Below are positions 57,787 to 64,000 of a DNA stretch of 64,000 bases, piece after piece. Source of the stretch: Makana argininalis_C (GTDB lineage: Bacteria > Pseudomonadota > Gammaproteobacteria > Enterobacterales > Enterobacteriaceae). The DNA lies in contig JBISJU010000001.1 in NCBI GenBank assembly GCA_044442865.1, positions 213,258 to 277,257 of the forward strand, read 5' to 3'. Numbering within the stretch: position 1 is the stretch's first letter; each line of letters opens with the position of its first letter. A model generated the notes under the pieces. The model was not told where the DNA came from and did no database searches. It worked only from the letters and a program-made list of their open reading frames with translations. Both the position numbers and the translations under genes were made by a program.

Positions 57787-57903
57787 AACATATTTAAAAT
57801 TGAATATAAAATTAAATTCAAATATATAAAATATTTATATAAATTAATATTAATGTTAAAATTAATATATATTTAAATAAATAAACTTTATACATATAAA
57901 ATA

Positions 57904-57932
57904 TATACACATTAAATCACTTATGATATAAT
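57904..57932 (+). promoter_or_regulatory. possible extended -10 promoter for rpsO
   Basis: TGATATAAT (TATAAT at 57927-57932 with TG one base upstream) with TATACA 17 bases before it, matching TTGACA at four positions. It lies about 68 bases before the rpsO start, where E. coli also has an rpsO promoter. Background A/T makes the -10 part weak evidence; the TG extension helps. Confidence 0.4.
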
Positions 57933-58000
57933 TTTTAACTAGTAATTTAAATTAGAGATAATAAAATTTAAAAATAATAAAATTCTTTGGAGAATTTATA

Positions 58001-58270
58001 ATGTCTCTAATCAATAAAGAAAAATATAAAATTATTAAAAAATTTGGTTATAATAAAAAAAATACAGGTTCTACTGAAGTTCAAATAGCTCTTTTAACTT
58101 TTAATATAAATAAATTACAAATTCATTTTATTAAAAATAAAAAAGATTATAGTAGCCGAAAAGGTTTATTAAAAATGGTATCAAAAAGAAAAAGGTTACT
58201 TAGTTATATTAAGAATAAAAACTTATCAAAATATAATATTTTAATTAAACATTTAAATTTACGTAGGTAA
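58001..58270 (+). CDS. rpsO: 30S ribosomal protein S15
   Basis: Primary binder of the 16S rRNA central domain. 89 residues, equal to E. coli. Conserved GSTEVQIALLT, the H-helix RKGLLKMVSKRKRLL and the C-terminal LNLRR. GGAGAA lies before the ATG. Followed by the only GC-stem terminator in the window, as rpsO of E. coli is. Confidence 0.97.
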   Translation: MSLINKEKYKIIKKFGYNKKNTGSTEVQIALLTFNINKLQIHFIKNKKDYSSRKGLLKMVSKRKRLLSYIKNKNLSKYNILIKHLNLRR

Positions 58271-58290
58271 AATATTTTTATTGAAATTGA

Positions 58291-58323
58291 AAAAAAAGGG
58301 GGTTTTATTTTACCCCCTTTTTG
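58291..58323 (+). terminator. Rho-independent terminator after rpsO
   Basis: An A run, five G, a ten-base A/T loop, five C, then a T run. It is a textbook intrinsic terminator that would also work on the opposite strand. pnp starts 66 bases later, so partial read-through or a separate promoter must serve pnp. Confidence 0.88.
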
Positions 58324-58388
58324 TTTTAAAAATTAAATACTTTTTATTAAATAAATTTAAATTTAAATAATTTAAAAGGAACATATAT

Positions 58389-60479
58389 TTGTTAAAAACA
58401 ATTATACATAAATTTAAATATGGAAATAAATTAGTAAAATTGGAAACTGGGTCTATAGCACGTCAAGCAACATCTTCAGTTCTATCAAGTATTGAAGATA
58501 CAGTTGTACTGGTAACAATTGTATGTAATAAAGAAGAAAATATAAATCAAAATTTTTATCCTCTTAATGTTAATTATCAAGAACGTTATTATTCTGTAGG
58601 AAAATTTCCAGGTGGTTTTTTTCGTAGAGAAGGTCGTCCAAGTGAAAATGAAATAATAATTTCAAGACTTATAGATAGATCTATAAGACCTTTATTTCCT
58701 GAAAAATTTATTAATGAAATTCAAATTATTGCAATAGCTATTTCAGTAAATCCTCAAATTAATCCTGATATTGTAGCCATAATTGGAACTTCAGCTGTTT
58801 TAAATATTTCAGGTATACCTTTTAAAAGCCCTATAGGAGTTTCAAGAATTGGTTATATAAATAATAATTATATATTAAATCCAACTTATAATGAAATTCA
58901 AAATAGTAATTTAAATTTAGTGATATCTGGTACTAAAGATTCAATATTAATGATTGAATCAGAATCAAATTTATTAAATGAAAATAAAATTTTAAATGCT
59001 ATAGAATTTGGTAATATTAGTCAAAATATTATTATAGACAATATAAATTTATTTACAAATTTAGTTAAAAAAAAAAAAATTAAATTTAAAAATAAACCAA
59101 TAAACAATAATTTAATTTATAAAATATCTAAATTATCAAAATTAAAATTAAATAATGCATTTTTAATAAAAAAAAAAAAAGAAAGAATAAAAAAAATAAA
59201 TTTAATTAAATCTGAAATTAGTAAAAAAATAATAAAAAAAAATAAAGATTTAGATGAAAATAAAATTAATATTGAATTTGATTATTTTAAAAAAAGACTA
59301 ATAAGAAATAAAATAATATATGAAAAATTTCGTCTTGATGGTAGAAAAATAAATAAAATTAGAAATTTGGATATTAAGGTAGGTATACTTCCCCGCACAC
59401 ATGGATCTGCAATATTTACCAGAGGTGATACTCAAGCGTTAGTGACAGTAACTTTAGGAAATGATAGGGATGCACAAAATATTGATGAAATAATAGGTGA
59501 TAGAATAGATAGATTTATCTTACATTATAATTTTCTTCCGTATTGTGTAGGAGAGATAGGTTTACTTGGATCACCCAAAAGAAGAGAAATTGGTCATGGT
59601 TGTTTAGTTAAAAAAGGAATTAAATCTATAATGCCAACTATTGATACATTTCCTTATACTATTCGTGTTGTATCAGAGATAACAGAATCAAATGGATCTT
59701 CATCAATGGCATCAGTTTGTGGTGCTTCTTTAGCTTTAATGGATGCTGGAGTACCCATAAAATCACCTATTGCGGGAATTTCTATTGGATTAATTAAAGA
59801 AGGTAAAAAATTTATTATTTTAACTGACATAATTGGAGATGAAGATACTTTTGGTGATATGGATTTTAAAGTTATTGGTAATGGTAAACATATTACAGCA
59901 TTACAAATGGATATTAAAACAGAAGGTATAAATATAAATATTTTAAAAAAATCTTTAAAAATTGCAAAAAAAGCAATTTTAAAAATTTTACAATCTATGA
60001 AAAAAAAAATTAAATATCCAAGAGATAATATTTCTATATATGCACCTAAAATTTATACAATTAAAATTAATCCTATTAAAATTAAAGATGTTATTGGAAA
60101 AGGTGGATCGGTAATTAAATCTATTACAGAAAAAACTGGAACAGTAATAGAAATTGAAAATTGTGGAACAATTAAAATTTCATCAATAGATGAAAATAAA
60201 GCTATTAAAGCTATAAATATTATTAATCAAATAACTTCAGAAATAAAAGTTGGTTGTATTTATAACGGAAAAGTTACTAGAATAGTTAATTTTGGGGCTT
60301 TTGTAAAAATAAATAATTATAAAGAAGGATTGGTTCATATTTCTCAAATTTCCAAAAAAAGAGTATATAAAGTAAATGATTATTTAACTCTTTTTCAAGA
60401 AGTTTTAGTTAAAGTCATTGAAATTGATAACAATGGTAGAGTTAAGTTAAGTATAAAGGAAGTTGATTCTTTAAATTAA
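58389..60479 (+). CDS. pnp: polyribonucleotide nucleotidyltransferase (PNPase)
   Basis: Phosphorolytic 3'-5' exoribonuclease. Start is TTG with AAAGGAAC upstream. 696 residues (E. coli 711): first RNase PH domain, linking helical part rich in Lys with two 13-A tracts in frame (59067-59079, 59168-59180), second PH domain with the catalytic segment GDEDTFGDMDFKV, KH domain KDVIGKGGSVIKSI, and S1 domain IYNGKVTRIVNFGAFV. The RNase E-interacting tail is cut. PNPase stalls at stems, so the long 3' hairpins of this genome may protect mRNAs from it (inference). Confidence 0.97.
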   Translation: MLKTIIHKFKYGNKLVKLETGSIARQATSSVLSSIEDTVVLVTIVCNKEENINQNFYPLNVNYQERYYSVGKFPGGFFRREGRPSENEIIISRLIDRSIRPLFPEKFINEIQIIAIAISVNPQINPDIVAIIGTSAVLNISGIPFKSPIGVSRIGYINNNYILNPTYNEIQNSNLNLVISGTKDSILMIESESNLLNENKILNAIEFGNISQNIIIDNINLFTNLVKKKKIKFKNKPINNNLIYKISKLSKLKLNNAFLIKKKKERIKKINLIKSEISKKIIKKNKDLDENKINIEFDYFKKRLIRNKIIYEKFRLDGRKINKIRNLDIKVGILPRTHGSAIFTRGDTQALVTVTLGNDRDAQNIDEIIGDRIDRFILHYNFLPYCVGEIGLLGSPKRREIGHGCLVKKGIKSIMPTIDTFPYTIRVVSEITESNGSSSMASVCGASLALMDAGVPIKSPIAGISIGLIKEGKKFIILTDIIGDEDTFGDMDFKVIGNGKHITALQMDIKTEGININILKKSLKIAKKAILKILQSMKKKIKYPRDNISIYAPKIYTIKINPIKIKDVIGKGGSVIKSITEKTGTVIEIENCGTIKISSIDENKAIKAINIINQITSEIKVGCIYNGKVTRIVNFGAFVKINNYKEGLVHISQISKKRVYKVNDYLTLFQEVLVKVIEIDNNGRVKLSIKEVDSLN

Positions 60480-60518
60480 AAAATATATATTTTTAAAAAT
60501 ATTAAATATTATTTTAAA

Positions 60519-60571
60519 TATTTTAATTAAAATTTATATTAAATTATTTATATTAAATTTTAATTAAAATA
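60519..60571. terminator. 18-pair A/T hairpin after pnp
   Basis: Arms 60519-60536 and 60554-60571 are exact reverse complements around a 17-base loop; A/T only. It lies 40 bases after the pnp stop and just before the deaD leader. Confidence 0.5.
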
Positions 60572-60577
60572 ACTTTT

Positions 60578-60640
60578 GAACCGGTTCGCAATGTTAGTGA
60601 AAATGATGCTTTTTCACTGTAAGACATGTAGACTGGTCGA
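60578..60640 (+). promoter_or_regulatory. structured GC-richer leader of deaD
   Basis: This patch is far richer in G and C than any other intergenic DNA here. It holds the palindrome GAACCGGTTC (60578-60587), a hairpin AGTGAAAA/TTTTCACT (60596-60603 with 60611-60618), and flanking pairs ATGT/ACAT and ACCGGT/ACTGGT that would extend it to one long stem. The word ATGTAGACTGG also occurs, as I recall it, ahead of E. coli deaD. Likely a conserved control element of the cold-shock helicase. Confidence 0.5.
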
Positions 60641-60653
60641 TACTAAAAAATGA
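60591..60653 (+). CDS. yrbN: 20-residue YrbN-like leader peptide upstream of deaD
   Basis: ATG 60591 to TGA 60651-60653 encodes MLVKMMLFHCKTCRLVDTKK. E. coli has a 26-residue protein, YrbN, in this place; from memory it contains FHDELCRL, so FH and CRL would be shared at the same spacing. The stop codon overlaps the GAGG ribosome-binding site of deaD, which starts 12 bases later, so translational coupling is likely. The frame lies within the unusually GC-rich leader. There is no convincing ribosome-binding site before it. My recollection of the E. coli sequence needs a database check. Confidence 0.5.
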   Translation: MLVKMMLFHCKTCRLVDTKK

Positions 60654-60664
60654 GGCTTTTAAAC

Positions 60665-61882
60665 ATGTCTAAAAATGAAACATCTTTTGCTAATTTAGGT
60701 TTAAAAAATAATATTATTCAATCATTACATGATTTAGGATATACAAAACCATCACCAATACAAATCCATTGTATTCCGCATTTATTATTAGGAAATGATG
60801 TTTTAGGAATAGCTCAAACTGGGAGTGGTAAAACTGCAGCTTTTGCATTACCTTTTCTTAATAAAATCAATTTAACAATAAAATTCCCTCAAGTTTTAGT
60901 GATAACTCCTACTAGAGAACTAGCAATACAAGTTGGAAAATCATTTTTAAATTTTGCTAAATACATGAATTTAATTAAAATAGCTATTTTATATGGTGGT
61001 CAAAGTTATGATTTACAATTTAAATCGCTAAAAAAAAGACCACAAATTGTTTTTGGGACTCCTGGAAGGTTATTAGATCATTTAAAAAAAGGTACATTGA
61101 ATTTATCTCATCTTATTGGTTTGGTTTTAGATGAAGCAGATGAAATGTTAAGAATGGGTTTTATTGAAGATGTAGAAAATATTTTATCTAAAATTCCTAA
61201 AATTCATCAAACAGCTTTATTTTCTGCTACCATGCCTAACACTATTAAACATATAGCTCATCGTTTTATGAATAATCCTAAAGAAATTAAAATTAAATAT
61301 AACATTAATACCCGTCCAGATATATTACAAAATTATTGTAAAGTAAATAGAATTGATAAAAAAAAAACACTTAGTTATTTTTTAGAAATTGAAAATTATG
61401 ATGCTGTTATTGTCTTTGTTAAAACAAAAAATTCGACTGTAGAAATATCTAATTATCTTGAAAGTAAAGGATATAATAGTTCTGCTTTAAATGGAGATAT
61501 GAATCAAAATATACGTGAAAAAACTTTACATCGTTTTAAAAAAGGTAATTTAGCTATTTTAATAGCAACAGATATAGCTGCTAGAGGATTAGATGTAGAT
61601 AGAATAAGTTTAGTAATTAATTATGATATTCCCATTGATTCAGAATCTTATATACATCGTATAGGAAGAACAGGAAGAGCAGGTAGAGCTGGTAAAGCTC
61701 TATTATTTATAGAAAATAGAGAAATAAAACTTCTTAGAAATATAGAAAATTTTATTAAATTTAAAATAAAAGAAGTTAAACTACCAAATTCAAATGAATT
61801 GAGTTATATAAGAATATCTAAATTTTCAGATAAAATTAAATTGAAGTTGGTAGTAAAGATGGTATTGAAGTTCGTCATATAG
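60665..61882 (+). CDS. deaD: DEAD-box RNA helicase DeaD/CsdA, core
   Basis: Cold-shock RNA helicase for ribosome assembly and mRNA decay. Start ATG 60665 has GAGG nine bases upstream and gives MSKNETSFANLGL, colinear with E. coli MAEFETTFADLGL; an ATG at 60650 is in frame but lies over the binding site. Motifs: AQTGSGKT, PTREL, GTPGR, DEAD, SAT, ARGLD and HRIGRTGRAGRAG. The frame ends at 61882 after a run of off-frame codons, because one A appears to be missing near 61838; the RNA-binding C-terminal domain continues in another frame. The long RGG-rich tail of E. coli DeaD is absent in either frame. Confidence 0.93.
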   Translation: MSKNETSFANLGLKNNIIQSLHDLGYTKPSPIQIHCIPHLLLGNDVLGIAQTGSGKTAAFALPFLNKINLTIKFPQVLVITPTRELAIQVGKSFLNFAKYMNLIKIAILYGGQSYDLQFKSLKKRPQIVFGTPGRLLDHLKKGTLNLSHLIGLVLDEADEMLRMGFIEDVENILSKIPKIHQTALFSATMPNTIKHIAHRFMNNPKEIKIKYNINTRPDILQNYCKVNRIDKKKTLSYFLEIENYDAVIVFVKTKNSTVEISNYLESKGYNSSALNGDMNQNIREKTLHRFKKGNLAILIATDIAARGLDVDRISLVINYDIPIDSESYIHRIGRTGRAGRAGKALLFIENREIKLLRNIENFIKFKIKEVKLPNSNELSYIRISKFSDKIKLKLVVKMVLKFVI

Positions 61883-62100
61883 TTGGAGCAATTTATAATG
61901 AATGTAAATTAAATAATAAATTTTTAGGAAATATAAAAATATTTAATTATTATTCAAGAATTGAAATAAAAAAAAATATATTTAAAAAAATATTTAATAA
62001 ATTAAATAAAATAAAAATTTTAAATAAATTTATAAACATTAAAGTAATAAAAAATAATGATAAAACACTTAATATTAATAAATTTAATAAAAAAAATTGA
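61840..62100 (+). pseudogene. deaD: C-terminal RNA-binding domain of deaD, out of frame
   Basis: From ATT 61840 an 86-codon open stretch reads IEVGSKDGIEVRHIVGAI and later GNIKIFNYYSRIEIK, clearly the DeaD C-terminal domain (E. coli RIEVGRDDGVEVRHIVGAI). It is offset from the helicase core by one base: adding an A to the AAA at 61838-61840 joins both into 478 residues. It ends with TGA. The frame is otherwise clean, so the lesion is recent, tolerated by separate action of the core, or bypassed. Confidence 0.8.
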
Positions 62101-62162
62101 TTTTAAAAATTAAATTTAAAAATAATTATTTTAATAATAAAAATATTAATAAATAACAATTT

Positions 62163-62198
62163 ATTCTTAATATATCATCAATATGATATATTAAGAGT
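62163..62198. terminator. hairpin between convergent deaD and obgE
   Basis: CTTAATATATCA (62166-62177) pairs exactly with TGATATATTAAG (62184-62195) around six bases, extended outward by three pairs including a G-U. It lies between the deaD domain remnant and the obgE stop; likely bidirectional 3'-end structure. Confidence 0.55.
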
Positions 62199-62206
62199 TT
62201 GGTATT

Positions 62207-63211
62207 TTAAAAATTATTAATATAATTATATAAATCTAGACATAATTTTTTAGTATTTGTTTTGTTTATAGCAGATATTAAATAATATTTTTTATAAAAA
62301 TTTAAAGATTTTGTTATTTTGTTTGCTAAAAAGACTGCTTTGTTATTGTCTATTAAATCAATTTTATTAAATACAAGCCATATAGGTTTTTTATATAAAA
62401 TTTTACTATATTTTTTTATTTCATTAAAAATTATATTTGCGTTTTCAATTGGATTGGATTTATCTAAAGGATATATATCAATTATATGAAGTAATATTTT
62501 ACATTTTTCTAAATGTTTAAGAAAATTTATACCTAAACCTAAACCAAAAGAAGAACCCTTTATAATTCCAGGTACATCAATAATAATAATTTTTTTTTTT
62601 TTAATAAATACAACACCAAGATGAGGCTTTAGTGTAGTAAAAGGGTAACTGGATATTTTTGTTTTTGATGATGATACAGCTCTAAGAAATGAAGATTTTC
62701 CAGAATTGGGTAATCCTAATATTCCAACATCTGATAATAATATTAATTTTAAATTTATATTAATAATATATCCTTTTTTCCCAGATGTGTTTATTTTAGG
62801 GTATCTATTTACAGATGATTTAAATTTTGTATTACCTAATCCATGTTTTCCACCTTTTGATATCAAAATAATTTGTTTGTTATATGTAATATTACATAAA
62901 ATTTTATTTTTATTAATATCTGTGACTCTTGTTCCTAATGGAACTTTAATAACAATATCTTTTCCCTTTTTTCCAGTTTTGTTATTTTTTTTTCCATTTT
63001 GTCCACATGATGCAAAATATTTTTTTTTAAATTTAAAATTAATTAAACTTTTTAAGTTTTTATTTCCAATTAACCATACATTACCTCCATCACCTCCATT
63101 TCCTCCATTTGGACCACCTTTGCTAATGTATTTTTCTCTACGAAAACTAATACAACCATTACCGCCATTTCCCGATGATGTTATAATATTAAATTCATCA
63201 AAAAATTTCAT
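62207..63211 (-). CDS. obgE: Obg family GTPase
   Basis: Essential GTPase for 50S assembly and ppGpp response (CgtA). 334 residues (E. coli 390): glycine-rich Obg fold (GNGGNGCISFRREKY, GGPNGGNGGDGGNVW), G1 GLPNSGKSS, G3 DVPGIIKG, G4 NKID. The acidic C-terminal tail of E. coli ObgE is missing. It follows rpmA; yhbE, which lies between in E. coli, is lost. Confidence 0.96.
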   Translation of the reverse strand: MKFFDEFNIITSSGNGGNGCISFRREKYISKGGPNGGNGGDGGNVWLIGNKNLKSLINFKFKKKYFASCGQNGKKNNKTGKKGKDIVIKVPLGTRVTDINKNKILCNITYNKQIILISKGGKHGLGNTKFKSSVNRYPKINTSGKKGYIININLKLILLSDVGILGLPNSGKSSFLRAVSSSKTKISSYPFTTLKPHLGVVFIKKKKIIIIDVPGIIKGSSFGLGLGINFLKHLEKCKILLHIIDIYPLDKSNPIENANIIFNEIKKYSKILYKKPIWLVFNKIDLIDNNKAVFLANKITKSLNFYKKYYLISAINKTNTKKLCLDLYNYINNF

Positions 63212-63297
63212 AATTATTCTCTAAATTAATTATTAAATAATAATAATTTTTATTAAATAAATAATTTTATTTTTAAAAAATAAACAACTTTTTTTTA

Positions 63298-63336
63298 AAA
63301 AACAAAATATTAAATATGATTAAAATATTTGTTTTT
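63298..63336. terminator. imperfect A/T hairpin after rpmA
   Basis: AAAAACAAA (63298-63306) pairs with TTTGTTTTT (63328-63336), with further imperfect pairs inside. On the rpmA transcript it begins at the stop codon. Weak terminator or 3'-end structure between rpmA and obgE. Confidence 0.4.
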
Positions 63337-63590
63337 CAATTAAATATACTAATTAATCTCTTTTTGTTAATTCCTTTTATTTCGAATTTAACTTTACCAT
63401 TTATTAAAGCAAATAAAGTATGGTCTTTACCACATCCAACATTTATTCCTGGATGAAATTTAGTTCCACGTTGTCTAACAATTATATTTCCTGCTTTTAC
63501 AGTTGCTCCTCCAAATTTTTTAATTCCTAAACGTTTACTTTTTGAATCTCTACCGTTTCTTGTCGATCCACCTGCTTTTTTATGTGCCAT
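63336..63590 (-). CDS. rpmA: 50S ribosomal protein L27
   Basis: Peptidyl-transferase-centre protein. 84 residues (E. coli 85). N terminus MAHKKAGGSTRNGRDS is typical, with no cleavable extension; then RLGIKKFGGATVKAGNIIVRQRGTKFHPG. Stop TGA. It starts 14 bases after rplU, the universal rplU-rpmA pair. Confidence 0.97.
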   Translation of the reverse strand: MAHKKAGGSTRNGRDSKSKRLGIKKFGGATVKAGNIIVRQRGTKFHPGINVGCGKDHTLFALINGKVKFEIKGINKKRLISIFN

Positions 63591-63604
63591 ATTTTTATCT
63601 CATT

Positions 63605-63916
63605 TTAAAAATTTATATTTTGTATTTTTAATTTAGTAAACCATTGTCTATGACCTTGTTTTTTACGAAAATGTTTACGACGTTTGAATTTTAAAATAAT
63701 AATTTTTTTATTACGAAAATGTGATATTATCTTTGCTTCAATTTTTATATTTTTAATAAATGGATTGCCTAAATTAATGTTTTTATTATTACATATCATT
63801 AATACCTTTGAAAATTCAATTATATTATTTATTTTACAATTAATTTTTTCCATTATTATAATTTGCCCTGGAATTACTTTATATTGTTTACCACAACTTT
63901 GAAAAACTGCGTACAT
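63605..63916 (-). CDS. rplU: 50S ribosomal protein L21
   Basis: 23S rRNA-binding protein. 103 residues, equal to E. coli. MYAVFQSCGKQYKV at the start and the basic FKRRKHFRKKQGHRQWFT segment are typical. The 84 bases left between its start and the window end are A/T-rich and would contain its promoter. Confidence 0.96.
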   Translation of the reverse strand: MYAVFQSCGKQYKVIPGQIIIMEKINCKINNIIEFSKVLMICNNKNINLGNPFIKNIKIEAKIISHFRNKKIIILKFKRRKHFRKKQGHRQWFTKLKIQNINF

Positions 63917-64000
63917 AAAATCTCCAGTTTAATAATTAAATTAATATAATATATCTAATATATAATTATATTATAAATAACATTTATTATATATATTTTA

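Overview
This window is very AT-rich DNA with short, nearly pure A/T intergenic spaces. Its genes are almost all core housekeeping genes with clear enterobacterial (gammaproteobacterial) relatives. There is no transposase, phage gene, CRISPR array, toxin system or regulator gene. Together with lysine/asparagine/isoleucine-rich proteins, shortened domains and frames broken at poly-A runs, this points to an obligate, genome-reduced insect endosymbiont of the Buchnera/Blochmannia/Wigglesworthia type. The sequence alone does not fix the genus.

Layout. 1-7.6 kb: 3' part of fabB (minus), then aceE-aceF-lpdA (pyruvate dehydrogenase) and rsmA. 7.6-12 kb: carB and carA (carbamoyl phosphate). 12.4-17.1 kb: pgl, ygfZ, prfB-lysS. 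17.2-21.1 kb: der, hisS, rlmN. 21.2 kb: a badly degenerate tRNA-Leu(UAA). 21.4-24.9 kb: era, rnc, lepA. 25.3-28.9 kb: kinase-only hldE, trpS, rpe, suhB. 28.9-29.8 kb: a 983-base stretch without genes. 29.8-32 kb: prfA and ychF, back to back. 32.1-43.8 kb: the rpoC-rpoB-rplL-rplJ-rplA-rplK-nusG-secE cluster. 43.9-44.4 kb: five tRNAs. 44.7-48.1 kb: ackA and pta. 48.3-53.2 kb: ppa, argF, greA, rlmE-ftsH. 53.2-62.1 kb: tRNA-Leu(GAG), nusA-infB-rbfA-truB-rpsO-pnp, a tiny yrbN-like frame and deaD. 62.2-64 kb: obgE, rpmA, rplU. Many blocks keep the Escherichia coli order with genes deleted from between survivors: folP, glmM, secG, metY, rimP and nlpI from the ftsH-deaD block, tufB before secE, lepB between lepA and rnc.

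The genes combine into a minimal energy and gene-expression kit. Pyruvate dehydrogenase, Pta and AckA can turn pyruvate into acetate with ATP; Pgl and Rpe belong to the pentose phosphate pathway; CarAB and ornithine carbamoyltransferase form citrulline, with CarAB also feeding pyrimidines. The rest is RNA polymerase, elongation factors, ribosomal proteins, tRNA synthetases, release factors, RNA decay and ribosome-assembly GTPases.

Most notable observations: (1) a set of long, A/T-only palindromes and inverted repeats, several perfect and loopless, mostly just after stop codons or between convergent genes; (2) ackA and truB, whose only visible lesion is a 16-A or 13-A tract, plus deaD with a one-base frame change; (3) a 20-codon frame ahead of deaD that resembles yrbN, inside an unusually GC-rich structured leader; (4) a SuhB that has lost three of four metal-binding residues, beside a NusA without its C-terminal repeats; (5) unusual changes in RF2 (NPF instead of SPF), IF2 (GHVNHGKT) and AceF (second lipoyl domain without its lysine).
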